Source: Cheiracanthium punctorium (lineage: Eukaryota > Arthropoda > Arachnida > Araneae > Cheiracanthiidae). From it: 64,000 nt of DNA. Positions 45,677 through 56,328 of this stretch are shown here, in pieces. Every line of letters begins with the position of its first letter. Position 1 is the first letter of the stretch. The notes under the pieces were generated by a model. It was not told the origin of the DNA, made no database searches, and was given only the letters and a program-made list of their open reading frames with translations. Both the position numbers and the translations under genes were made by a program. Location of the stretch: contig JAWZYV010016557.1 of the NCBI GenBank assembly GCA_038373885.1, forward strand, positions 186,001-250,000, read 5' to 3'.

Positions 45677-46464
45677 TCTGGGCGTTAAGTTACTCATTAG
45701 TTATTTGTAAAGTTAGTATAAGTACTGACCTAAGACCCTTGCTAATATTATGACGTAAAAAACTATGTGGTGTCATTCGCTATCAGAAAAAGAAAAACGT
45801 CACGGTTTGCAGCAAAAATTCCTAACTTTCAAAATGTTTCATTTCTACATCATACTCTTTTTTAGATTTAAGTTATGCCATTAATACCTTAGATACTACA
45901 TGATGTGGAGAACCGTTTTATTTTATAATTAAATAGTTGTGTACCCGCTCTTCGCAAGGCAAGAAGAGAACATTTTCCTAAAATGTGATCATAACTACTT
46001 GTGAAAAAAAGATAATAATAAAAAAAAAAACCAGAAAATTCTGTTACAGTATTTTCTGTTGAAACTACCGCGGGATATATTAACGCGACGTAGAATTACT
46101 TAATGTTTAGTTAGCTGTGATGTAATACGGCTGTTGAAAAATGAATAGAAGACTTAGTTTCACGAAATATTTATTAATGCGGTACATTGTGCTTTGATCA
46201 ATATTGCCTTAGCATATCTACTTACTATTACTTATACTATTTTTATTGATACCAATACAATATATTTTCGCTTTGCAACCGTTAATGCTTAATTTAAAGA
46301 AACGGTTTAGATATTTGCCACGAATGTAGTCCTTTACTCTTTGGTGATTCTTTGCAATTTACGCATTAGCATAAACGATAATCATTTCCCTTTATGGTTG
46401 CCACTAAATCAGCTCTCCATAAATTTTTACGCATAAATCTTGTCAGATTGGCGTATTTAGCACC

Positions 46465-46660
46465 AGTGCTCTATCATCATACGGGCAAATCGGGGATTTG
46501 CTCAGGGCCCCCGGAATTGAACATTTGAAATGGCCCCCAATTTCAAATTTTTTGTTACTTTTTTTATAACAAAATTTTATGAAAAATAAAACAAATTTCA
46601 TAGATGGGGCCCCCAAATTCATCAATGCCCGGGGCCCCTATTGGTCATAATCAGGTCATG
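46465..46660. mobile_element. 196-bp insertion in the Helitron-like element
   Basis: Absent from the related copy near 20040-20110 (reverse). Flanked by TTTAGCACC and TTTAACACC, which match at 8 of 9. The interior has CAGGGCCCCCGG and CCCGGGGCCCC. Terminal inverted repeats are weak. Confidence 0.6.
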
Positions 46661-47760
46661 TTTAACACCGCAATATATCTCCTGCGATTCTAAAACGTGT
46701 CCCGTTTAAAATCTCAATTGAAAATAATGCTGGATAATTCACTGGTGAAAAAACAGCATTCAATTATTTTTCTGGCAACGTAAAATAAAATATAGAATTA
46801 TTTCATGCGTGGCGTATGTTTTGCTTGTGGGTCCGTTATTCTGATTGAGTTTCAAAAGGGGTTTTAAACGCGTTACATCATAATGACGCACATTTCACAT
46901 GCGAAAACTCAGTTATTTGAAAGTAATTTTATTTATTTTTTTCAACTGGCAATTTTAATCAGTGTTATTATCTTCAAGACAACCAAACCACAAAATATCA
47001 TACCGAAATTTTTAAGCAGCTGCTATTGAAATGAAAATCCTTCTTTACTTAAAAATTCGTAAAAAAATCTCCTAATTTATATTTTCCTCTGGTTTCTCTT
47101 TTAAAAGAGGGCGAAATGTATGCTCCGTCATTTGACAAAATATAGAAAAGCTATGACGGATAGAATTGAAGATGCAGCAGTTTTAAAAATATTTTACGAA
47201 AGTCAGCGTCAAACTTAATTTTATTTGAAAAATTCCCCAAAATCTGCAAATTATGTTACACAGTCCAAACAAACAGTTTTTAAAAGAAAATTTTCTCCTC
47301 TATCCGATGATGAAAATATCGTTTTCTTGTGAGTGTAATTACCGGCGTTATTACGTATTAAGCGAGAAAAATCGCAAAAAAAAAAAACGGACAAAACATA
47401 AAATAAAACATTTTCTAATTCGAATTTCGAAAAAATCGCTTCGAGACGTGTTAGGATCTGTCCTAGTGAAGCCGTGTGCAAAATTCGGTAGGTCTGCGAC
47501 CAACCGTTTTGGCGCATGCTCACGAATGTGCTGAAATCGGACATTTGAGTAGTTTTCTACCCTGAAAATTGCGAAAAAGCATAAAAAATTGGGGAACGGG
47601 TGGATTTCCAAAATTTTAAAGCACTGTCTATTCTATGTCGTTTTACGTGTATGTTCAAAATTTTAAGCCGATCAGTAGAACGGTGTGGGAAGCGCAGATA
47701 TGTTAATGTTCTATTTTTTTTTTCATATTTAATGCGTCTTCATTTTTCGAGTTTTAAGAG

Positions 47761-48636
47761 TAGGGAATGCAATCCCGATCCCGCGGGAACGGGATCTTGC
47801 GGGATCCCGCACAAATGTTTGCGGGACTAGTCCCGCGGGATTAGGATCGTAATCCCGCGGGATTGACACAGAAATAAATTATTTTTTATTACAATTTCAC
47901 GCTGCTTTCCCAATCAATAGACCGAAAAATTTTGCATATTTATGTCTTTTATCTAATAAAACGAATCAATAATTACAAATTTTAATTTAAAGTTTTATTT
48001 TTTTTTAAATTAGCTTCCAATGGGAGTTTGGATCGAGTAACTAAATCTAACCATCGTAATCTAAATTTTTCGCAAACTTCCTAATCTCCAAATGAACTGA
48101 AATATTTCATACTAATTTATCTCTTAACGAACAATCGCGAATTAATTATAAAAAGTTTTCCTTTTAGTTTTTAATATATATATATATATATAATTCACAC
48201 ATTTAATTAATTATTTTACTAAAATTAAATCTAGACTAGGGAAATGATTCATTGGATTTGTTCGATTCTGCGCGTTCTTTTTTCAGCAACTAAGAAAATA
48301 ACGTAAGTATGTGAATGTATCTATAAATTGTATATTCCTGGAAATTCCTCATTTTTAGTAAATAACATGACATAACTTCTAAATTATTCTGAATATCATG
48401 ATTATAATTTTCATATTTCTCTAAGTTATTGTATTAATTATCTCATAAGATTAATTATTATTATTAACGTGAAACTTTAGTGCTTGAAATCTTACTTTTT
48501 TCTACTTCTCTCTGTTGAAATGAAGTCCAAGTTAAATGAAATGTCAATCCCGCGGGATTGCGGGATCCCGCGGGATCAATAAATCTCAATCCCGAAATCC
48601 CGCAAGGCGAAACACAGTGCGGGATTGCATTCCCTA
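47761..48636 (+). mobile_element. hAT-type non-autonomous transposon, 876 bp
   Basis: Starts TAGGGAATGCAATCCCG and ends CGGGATTGCATTCCCTA. The perfect 8-bp duplication TTTAAGAG lies at 47753-47760 and 48637-48644. Subterminal CCCGCGGGAT palindromes are repeated several times at both ends. AT-rich non-coding interior. The paralogous Helitron-like copy has the empty target at ~57714. Confidence 0.95.
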
Positions 48637-49414
48637 TTTAAGAGATGTAGATATTAATGATTTCACTTATTGTTATATTTAACAACTTAAGTGGCAAAAA
48701 TGGATTCCGTTACTACCGAAACTATAGCAATCTTAAAAATAGAACATGAAATGGATTATTCATGTTTACTTTGCTAGAACTGCCATATTGGCGTAATTAA
48801 CGCCACAAATTGATGGTAAATAGCTAAAATGAATCACAAATTATACTTAACAACAAATTCAAAATTTTACCCGCAATCCTTACAATACCCACAATTTTTA
48901 CCGGGCTGAAAAACCATTCTTATTCACCTCCAAAAGCATTCGTATTTTTAAAGAATTCCGATTTTATTACACCTTGTTTGGGGGATTAAAAAAATATCCA
49001 AGCATACGCTCATAATATCGACTCATTCCAATCGTGGAATGTAATTAGCTGCACAAACGCGAGAACACACTCTGTTAAACACAGCGACACACTATATTTG
49101 AATATTTATCGTCAGCTTTGCTAAGAAAGGTAAAGTAGGAATCAGCATACATTTTAATTTGTAAAGCAAAAAATGTATTAGACAGTATTAGTTATATGCC
49201 ATTCTAACAGTTACCAGAAAAAGAAATTTCCGTAGCACTGCTTTAACGAATAAGAATCAATGATTTTTTACACATTCGATCGCCAAAGTGCCAACATACA
49301 CCATTTTGCGAGATTTTTTTCAAGGAATCATTCGAAGCATTGAAATAACCGCAACCAAAATGGGAAATAGTTATCTACTACTCATATGGTTTGATCGCCT
49401 AAGTACAACAGGCA

Positions 49415-49775
49415 TGTTGCGAAAGCGACATTTCCACCTTTCCGCAAGGCTAGGACTAACTATTTGAAACGCGGGTAGAAACTTGTGTTTCGTTTCTTCG
49501 TTGTTGGTTTTGTGGCAACACAGAAAATAAAAAAGGTGTTGTTCTTTTTTTCTTGATATGTAATATATATATATAATGTGAAATGTGATGTGAGTGTGTA
49601 TTTTTGTTCGCTGTGAAATATATGTTTTAATTAAAACCCAGCTTTACTGTTTCTCATTTATAGCAGAGTTTTTTTTGAGACAAGAATCCGTAAAAACTGC
49701 TTATGCAAGGTTAGTTGTAAGTTTACTAGTTTACCTTGTCATAATTTAATAATATCGCTATACAGGGACGCGATA
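49415..49775 (+). repeat. BEL/Pao 5' LTR
   Basis: TGTTGCG...GCGATA. Contains an AATAAA at ~49526 and an (AT)n tract near 49563-49574, the only place it differs from the 3' LTR. Confidence 0.95.
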
Positions 49776-49861
49776 TTATTTGGCATCCATCTGCTGGGAT
49801 ACGAATTGTCTCGAATTAAACTGTGGATCGAAGTTGATAACGGAAATTCTAGTGGTGAATT

Positions 49862-50047
49862 ATGGATAATTTAAGAAAGTTAAGAACACCACTTAGAACT
49901 GCATTTACGCGTATAGCTAATTCACTTGAGAATAACTTAGAAGCAGATGTTAGGAATTTTGAAGAAATCGAGATTCTGTTTACTCAGTTAGAGGAAAATG
50001 GGCCGAACTCGGTTTTGCAGAAAAGGAAATTCAAAATCTTCTGCTGA
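49862..50047 (+). pseudogene. BEL/Pao gag N-terminal fragment
   Basis: 61 codons beginning MDNLRKLRTPLRTAFTR, the basic helical start usual for BEL gag. A frameshift around 50010-50020 moves the continuation into the frame of the next coding block, which is open from about 50017. This start is therefore the natural one for the polyprotein, now disconnected. Confidence 0.75.
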
Positions 50048-50124
50048 ACGATGAAAAGTGTTCTCAAGATAATTTTGATAAGGAATATGAGGGTTTTAGC
50101 TTATACGAAGAAAAATTTGTCAGA

Positions 50125-53100
50125 TTGAGAACAAAAGTTCAAAAAATCTTAAGCAATGTAAAAGCTGAAAATGAGTCCCAGTTTGTTGAAAATTCGCCAA
50201 AACGAAAGTTTAAGCTTCCGAAAATTGAATTTAAGTTGTTTGGGGGAAATGTTAAGGAATGGTTGTCATTTTGGTCACAGTTTGAGAAAATACACAATGA
50301 TGCGGACATCGCCAACGAAGATAAATATCAGTATTTGTTACAAGCAACCTTGAAAGGTTCAAGAGCGCGAGAAATTGTCGAATCATATCCTGCTACGGGT
50401 GATAGTTATGAAAATGTAGTAGACTGTTTAAAGGCCCGCTTTGGCCGGACCGACTTGTTAATAGAAGTTTATATAAGAGAAGTTCTTTCTCTGATGATGA
50501 ATAATGTGATGGGTAAAAGTCCGAAAACACCGTTATTTAAATTGTATGATAAGATTGAAACATATTTGAGGTCGCTAAATATGTTAGGTGTTTCTAGTGA
50601 AAATTATTCTTCAATTTTGTATCCGTTAATTGAATCTTGCTTGCCCGTTGACGTATTGAGAATATGGGAAAGAAATTTGAATTCAATGTCGTTGACGTCT
50701 GGCAAGAAGGAAGAATCTGTTAATAAGTTAGATATTCTTATGAATTTTTTACGTCACGAAATTGAAAGCGAAGAGAAAGTGAGGTTAGCTCGCAGCGGAT
50801 TCAATGTAGAAATAGAAGACGTAAACAAATGTAGTCCTGGTAGGAGGGAAAGAGCTAGCCCAACAGCATCTGAGTTGTTTAATTCTTCAGAAACGAAGGA
50901 AGAGGCGTGTGTATTTTGTGGTAAATCACACTCAAGTAACCTCTGTAAATATGCTGATAATTTGTCTCACGAAGAGAAGAAGCGAATACTAATGAAAAAA
51001 GGTGCATGTTTCAAATGTCTCTCGATACGTAAACATAAATTTCGATTTTGTAAAACTAAAGTACCCCCTTGTGAGATTTGCCGCAAATTTCATTTTAAAA
51101 TAATGTGTACTGAAGGAAGCACTCGGGCGGATTCGAGAAAATCTCAGCTTACTGAAGGGGTGGAAACTGGAAAAAAGGACTGTGTTCTGTCCAATAGAAC
51201 AGCTACTCGTAAAGTTCTTTTGCAGACACTTGTCGTTCGTATTAGAAGTAAGAGTCAAATGAAATATATTAGGATACTGATTGACTCAGGCAGCAGTAAG
51301 TCTTATTTATCAAATTTCGCAATAGCGACAATGGGATATGAATGCATTGCTGAGGAAAATTTGACACATAGTTTATTTGGAGGTATAGAGACTACGGAAA
51401 CACACAAAAAATATTGGGTTTATCTAAGCGACTTTTTTGATAATTATCGATGCAAGTTTGAAGTATTAAACCAGGAAAAGATTTGTTCTGAAATTGCAAA
51501 ACTACCAAAAGGGGAATTTCTACAGGAAATTAAGAAACGCAAGATTTTTCTCTCGGATTTAAATGATGAAGTAGATTTATTATATGAGTTTTCTCCGGAC
51601 GAAATCCATGGGCTCGTAGGAGCTGATATTGCTGGAAAACTGTATACCGGAAACATAGAACAATTAAGAAGCGGATTGGTTTTAATGGAAACACGTCTTG
51701 GTTGGACCCTAATGGGGAAAACAGACGCACTTGAGTCTTCAGATAGCACTAAAAGTGTTATGTCGCTGCACGTTAATGATGCGAAAATTTCAGATTTATG
51801 GAGGCTTGATACTCTAGGAATCTTAGACCCAGGAGAGAAAGGTAGTCGACAAGAACTTGAGAAGGCAGCGGAAGAACATTTTAATAAAAGTGTGAAAATT
51901 GATGGTGATGGAAGATATGTTGTGAGCCTCCCGTGGATAGAAGGCCATCCTCCTTTACCCAGTGGCAGAAATGTTGCAGAACGAAGGCTGAAAAGTTGCA
52001 TAGATTCATTGAAGAAGAGCGCAAATTTAGAGGCATACGAAGAAATGTTTAGAGAGTGGATTCAAGAAGGAGTCATAGAAGAAATTCCTAAGAATTCCTC
52101 TGACGAAAGTGAACATTACTTGCCTCACAGAGCCGTAGTTAAAGAAAATTCCACCACAAGAGTGCGACCTGTTTTTGATGGATCGGCCAGGGAGAAGAAT
52201 TCACCTTCGATCAACGATTGTTTAGAAAAAGGACCTAACACCGTCGAGCTCATTCCTGCCTTGATGAATAGATTTCGTTTTCAGAAAATAGGTGTTATTG
52301 CAGACATCCGTAGAGCCTTTCTACAGATTGGAATAAGTGAATCGGATAGACCCTATCTGAAATTTTTATGGTGGGAGAAAGGAGATTCAGCCAAGCCTAG
52401 AGTTTTCCAACATCGAAGGGTAGTTTTCGGGCTGACTTGTTCTCCATATCTGTTGGGGGCAACCCTTCGATTTCATCTGAAGAATGTTCCTCCCAGTTTT
52501 GCAAAAACTGCAACTAAGTTGTTAGAGTCATTTTACGTGGATAATTGTGTTACCAGTGTGAATGATCCAGAAGAGCTTGAGCATTTTATTGAAGAGTCAA
52601 AATTAATTCTCAGCGCTGCTAAATTTGAACTTCGAGGGTGGGAGCACAATTATAATAGTCAATATTCTGAAGACCTTTTGCTTGAGAAGGAAAAGAACAT
52701 TCCTGTTCTGGGACTAAAATGGAAATTAAACAGTGATTCTTTAACTGTTGATTTGCGAGATATTGTTGAAGATGATACACCAGTAACTAAAAGGAAAATT
52801 TTGTCGGCTGTCCATAAGATCTTTGATCCTCTCGGCTTTACTTGCCCAGTTACGTTGGGACCAAAAATTCTCTTGCAAGAGTGTTGGCAGTTGAAAGTAT
52901 CTTGGGATGCGGAACTTCCAACTTCCATTGCTAAAAGATTCGAACGGTGGCAAAAAGAAATATCCATGTTGAAGGAAATAGAAATTCCGCGTTGTCTTAC
53001 TCCCAAAGGTGAAATACCTAAAAGTATAACTTTGCACGTGTTCTGCGATGCAAGTGTCAAAGCGTACGCTTGTTGTGTGTTTTTAAGAAGTGAAACTGAG

Positions 53101-54168
53101 AATTCAACTACCTGTCAACTAGTTCAAGCAAGATGCCGAGTTGCCCCAATGAAGACTATTTCCATCCCAAGACTTGAATTAATGGCCTGTGCAATCGGAG
53201 CGCGATTGGCGCGAAGTGTGAGTGAGGATCTAAGAATTGAAAAAGTTCCAAGATTCTTCTGGTCGGACTCCTCAAATGCTTTGCACTGGATAAAAAGAAG
53301 TGAGAACTGGACTCCGTTTGTTTATAACCGCGTGCAAGAGATTCGCTCTTTGTCAAATACTGAAGACTGGCACCACGTACCAGGGTCATTGAATGCAGCT
53401 GACCTACCTTCACGAGGTTGCAGTGTAGAAAATTTGGCTAAATCAAGATGGTGGGAAGGTACAGAATGGTTAAATGGACCACCAGATAAATGGCCTCAAT
53501 CTAATATAGTTCCCGATTTCGACATCATAAATTCTGAGAAAAGGAAGACTGTTATTTCCGCAGCTAACACGGACAAGCCAGGAGAGAAATATTACAACCG
53601 ATTTTCTTCTTACGATAAATTACTTCGAGTTACAGCCTGGATTCATCGATTTATCACCAACTGCAAAGTTGAAAAGTGCCAGCGAATTTCTGGAGTTTTA
53701 ACAGTAGAAGAAATAAATAAAGCGGAAACTTCCTTGTTGAAAATCGTACAGAGGGAAGCATTTTCGGGACCTGAAGACAAACAATTAAAATCACTTCAGT
53801 GTTATATAGATTCATCAGGCATTTTGAAGGTGAAGACTCGGATTTTAATGAGAAATGACACAGACGATTTTCGATATCCAGCAATATTGCCTTCACGTCA
53901 TCCAGTTGTTGAAATGATTATTCGAACTAGACACTTGAAATTAAGCCATGCAGGAGTTCAGATCCTGATGAGCAACTTGAGAGAGGAGTTTTGGATTCTT
54001 AAATGTCGGAAGACAGTAAGAAATGTTATTAGAAATTGGTGGTGCGATGTAGAAGATTTTAATTTACGTTGTGTTATATTTACGTGCGCTGTTTATCGAG
54101 CTGTACATTTAGAATTAGCTACATCTTTATCGACAGAAATTTTTTGCAGACTCTTAGAAGATTCATAG
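50125..54168 (+). CDS. BEL/Pao gag-pol polyprotein, disrupted (1347 codons)
   Basis: Encodes the replication machinery of a BEL element. Residues ~33-130 are the gag domain (DUF1759 type, FGGNVKEWLSFWSQFEKI). Residues ~260-330 hold Cys/His knuckles (CVFCGKSHSSNLC; CFKCLSIRKH; CEICRKFHFKIMC). Aspartic protease has LIDSGSSKSYLS (~385). Reverse transcriptase spans ~600-850, with Asp in VIADIRRAF (~727) and the YVDN box (~802), a common BEL variant. RNase H lies at ~970-1095 (HVFCDASVKAYA; FWSDSSNALHW). Integrase starts ~1250 with RHLKLSHAG. After R-N-V-I-R-N the expected second Cys pair and the first catalytic Asp of the core are missing and the frame jumps to FTCAVYRAVHLE, implying an internal deletion of ~50 codons. 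A frameshift near 54143 ends the frame. Enzymatic RT/RNase H domains look intact. Confidence 0.93.
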   Translation: MRTKVQKILSNVKAENESQFVENSPKRKFKLPKIEFKLFGGNVKEWLSFWSQFEKIHNDADIANEDKYQYLLQATLKGSRAREIVESYPATGDSYENVVDCLKARFGRTDLLIEVYIREVLSLMMNNVMGKSPKTPLFKLYDKIETYLRSLNMLGVSSENYSSILYPLIESCLPVDVLRIWERNLNSMSLTSGKKEESVNKLDILMNFLRHEIESEEKVRLARSGFNVEIEDVNKCSPGRRERASPTASELFNSSETKEEACVFCGKSHSSNLCKYADNLSHEEKKRILMKKGACFKCLSIRKHKFRFCKTKVPPCEICRKFHFKIMCTEGSTRADSRKSQLTEGVETGKKDCVLSNRTATRKVLLQTLVVRIRSKSQMKYIRILIDSGSSKSYLSNFAIATMGYECIAEENLTHSLFGGIETTETHKKYWVYLSDFFDNYRCKFEVLNQEKICSEIAKLPKGEFLQEIKKRKIFLSDLNDEVDLLYEFSPDEIHGLVGADIAGKLYTGNIEQLRSGLVLMETRLGWTLMGKTDALESSDSTKSVMSLHVNDAKISDLWRLDTLGILDPGEKGSRQELEKAAEEHFNKSVKIDGDGRYVVSLPWIEGHPPLPSGRNVAERRLKSCIDSLKKSANLEAYEEMFREWIQEGVIEEIPKNSSDESEHYLPHRAVVKENSTTRVRPVFDGSAREKNSPSINDCLEKGPNTVELIPALMNRFRFQKIGVIADIRRAFLQIGISESDRPYLKFLWWEKGDSAKPRVFQHRRVVFGLTCSPYLLGATLRFHLKNVPPSFAKTATKLLESFYVDNCVTSVNDPEELEHFIEESKLILSAAKFELRGWEHNYNSQYSEDLLLEKEKNIPVLGLKWKLNSDSLTVDLRDIVEDDTPVTKRKILSAVHKIFDPLGFTCPVTLGPKILLQECWQLKVSWDAELPTSIAKRFERWQKEISMLKEIEIPRCLTPKGEIPKSITLHVFCDASVKAYACCVFLRSETENSTTCQLVQARCRVAPMKTISIPRLELMACAIGARLARSVSEDLRIEKVPRFFWSDSSNALHWIKRSENWTPFVYNRVQEIRSLSNTEDWHHVPGSLNAADLPSRGCSVENLAKSRWWEGTEWLNGPPDKWPQSNIVPDFDIINSEKRKTVISAANTDKPGEKYYNRFSSYDKLLRVTAWIHRFITNCKVEKCQRISGVLTVEEINKAETSLLKIVQREAFSGPEDKQLKSLQCYIDSSGILKVKTRILMRNDTDDFRYPAILPSRHPVVEMIIRTRHLKLSHAGVQILMSNLREEFWILKCRKTVRNVIRNWWCDVEDFNLRCVIFTCAVYRAVHLELATSLSTEIFCRLLEDS

Positions 54169-55088
54169 CCCGCCGGGGCCGACCTGCAATAATATACAGT
54201 GACAATGGTACTAATTTCTCAGGAGCTGAATCTTTACTAAAGAAAATTGATTGGGACACCATTTCTCAATTCAGTAGATCTCAAAAGATCATTTGGAAAT
54301 TCAATCCCCCATCTGCCCCATGGTGGGGTGGGTGGTGGGAACGTTTGATAGGAATAGTGAAAGGAGTTCTACGGAAAGTCCTAGGAAGGAGTTCACTAAA
54401 TTTGGAAGAGATGAACACTATTGTTTGCGATACAGAAAGTGTGAAAAATCAACGACCTTTAACTTATATTTCCAATGATGTAAATGATTTAACACCACTT
54501 ACTCCTTTCATGTTCTTGCATGATCTTAGAGAAACAGGAATTCCTGATCTTGATAATTTAGATGCAACATCGCTGAATAAAAGACATGCGTACAGACAAA
54601 GAGCCAAAGAGGATTTGAGAAAAAGGTTTCGTGCCGAATATTTGGGACATTTACGTCAGTACTCAAAATCTAATAAAAACCAGGAACCTCTTGAAATTGG
54701 GGATATTGTACTAGTCGCTAATGAGAATGTCAAGCGACTTGAGTGGCCTTTGGCAAAAGTGATAGAATTGTATCCTGCAAAAGATGGTCACATTCGACTA
54801 GTAAAAGTCAGAATGAAAGGTGGAGAATTTCTCCGTCCAGTGCTCAAACTGATTCCTCTTGAGGTGAATCAGAAAAGTGACATTGGTGTGCCTTCACCAG
54901 AAGCCGGTTCCACGTCCAATCGACCGATCATGCACCAGACTGTCAGCGAATGTCCTGTAAAAAGTGAAGAGTGTCCTGCTTCAGCAGTTCCTGTGGTCGA
55001 GAAAGCTGACAGAGACATTTTGCCAGAGACTGTTCCAGGAAAACGGTCTAGATATGGACGGTTAATTAAGACAAGAGTTAGGGTTTGA
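54069..55088 (+). CDS. BEL/Pao integrase C-terminal half (shifted frame)
   Basis: Meaningful from about 54143 (LRRFIARRGRPAIIYSDNGTNF), continuing the integrase core begun in the preceding frame; the first ~25 codons are out-of-frame overlap. The second catalytic Asp (SDNGTNF) and Glu region (WWGGWWERLIG) are present. The DUF5641-type C-terminal domain follows (EIGDIVLVANENVKRLEWPLAKV; GHIRLVKVR). A Pro/Glu/Ser-rich tail ends in the basic KRSRYGRLIKTRVRV just before the polypurine tract. Because the first Asp is deleted upstream, integrase should be inactive. Confidence 0.9.
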   Translation: MCYIYVRCLSSCTFRISYIFIDRNFLQTLRRFIARRGRPAIIYSDNGTNFSGAESLLKKIDWDTISQFSRSQKIIWKFNPPSAPWWGGWWERLIGIVKGVLRKVLGRSSLNLEEMNTIVCDTESVKNQRPLTYISNDVNDLTPLTPFMFLHDLRETGIPDLDNLDATSLNKRHAYRQRAKEDLRKRFRAEYLGHLRQYSKSNKNQEPLEIGDIVLVANENVKRLEWPLAKVIELYPAKDGHIRLVKVRMKGGEFLRPVLKLIPLEVNQKSDIGVPSPEAGSTSNRPIMHQTVSECPVKSEECPASAVPVVEKADRDILPETVPGKRSRYGRLIKTRVRV

Positions 55089-55123
55089 GTTTCTCCAAAG
55101 TTCGAAACTCAAAGGTGGGAGTG

Positions 55124-55482
55124 TGTTGCGAAAGCGACATTTCCACCTTTCCGCAAGGCTAGGACTAACTATTTGAAACGCGGGTAGAAACTTGTGTTTC
55201 GTTTCTTCGTTGTTGGTTTTGTGGCAACACAGAAAATAAAAAAGGTGTTGTTCTTTTTTTCTTGATATGTAATATATATATAATGTGAAATGTGATGTGA
55301 GTGTGTATTTTTGTTCGCTGTGAAATATATGTTTTAATTAAAACCCAGCTTTACTGTTTCTCATTTATAGCAGAGTTTTTTTTGAGACAAGAATCCGTAA
55401 AAACTGCTTATGCAAGGTTAGTTGTAAGTTTACTAGTTTACCTTGTCATAATTTAATAATATCGCTATACAGGGACGCGATA
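55124..55482 (+). repeat. BEL/Pao 3' LTR
   Basis: Same as the 5' LTR except two bases shorter in the AT tract (near 55272-55280). Confidence 0.95.
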
Positions 55483-56328
55483 AGGCATCTACTTGAAAAG
55501 GAGCAGTATTTTAAATTATTAACTATGTGTTAATGTGTTTTATTCATCGTTAACTATGATGTGCAAAAAGTGAGAATTCCAATGACCTTAAATTTGGCGG
55601 AATTTCTTTCACTTTGATCAATTTACATAATTTGGTGAAAATTCTCAAGTTAGATCGTATAAATTTGCTTTAATAACTGCATTATTTGTGCACGGAAAAT
55701 AAAAAAAATGAAAGCTAAACTCTAATAAAACCTACACTTGTTTTTAAAATTACTATTTCGGTACGCTCTCGCCAAGCCCAAAACTGTGCAAATCGGTAGA
55801 ACTTACTACTTTCTCAAAATATGCCATATCAGCCATTTTATTTTTCGCCAAACAATAAAAAAATAATACATATTAGTCTCAGATATCTCCAAGTACTTAT
55901 TCTTCTATGTATAAAAGCATTGCATTCCTGCTCTAATTTCCCATGCACACGACATTTTAATCAAAAAATAACCTAGCAAATGTTCTAAATTGAAAAAAAA
56001 AATCATAATTCTTTTTTATTTTTACTTCAAGAGTCTAAATCATTCAAAAAATTCGCCAAATATGGCAACCACGATGCTTTTTCTCACTTTTTCACTACAG
56101 GGGTTACAATTGCGGAATTAAGGAGAGCAAAAATTAGTGTTTTTGACGGGTTTTTTTTATCAATATCTGCTAAACTAATTCGAATTTCGAAATTTAAATT
56201 AGCGGAAGACCTTCCTCGGAATTTTTCGAATCTGTGGACACCTCGATCGAAACTCAACTCCCAGCCGTTTCGGAGGAGATGATGTTACAGACAGACAGAC
56301 GCGCACAGATTTTAATAGTATAGATAGA

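Larger units (their letters stand above)
49415..55482 (+). mobile_element. BEL/Pao LTR retrotransposon, young but damaged
   Basis: Target duplication AGGCA at 49410-49414 and 55483-55487. LTRs of 361 and 359 bp differ, as far as I can see, only by one AT dinucleotide. After the left LTR comes a primer-binding region with TTGGCATCC at ~49779. A purine-rich AAAGGTGGGAGTG precedes the right LTR. Coding: gag-protease-RT-RNase H-integrase in the usual BEL order, broken by two frameshifts and an internal deletion in integrase. It is inserted in a Helitron-like element. Confidence 0.95.
45393..56324 (-). mobile_element. Helitron-like element (reverse) with four later insertions
   Basis: On the minus strand it begins TCTATACTATTAAAATCTG at 56324 and ends with CCGTGCAGAGAACGGGC...GCAGCTAG at 45393. 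Outside its insertions it aligns with the neighbouring copy 56329-58871. Insertions: MITE 45510-45676, a 196-bp repeat 46465-46660, hAT 47761-48636 and BEL 49415-55482, leaving roughly 3.6 kb of element. No replicase/helicase remnant found. The Helitron label rests on TC and CTAG ends plus the 3' GC hairpin. Confidence 0.5.
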
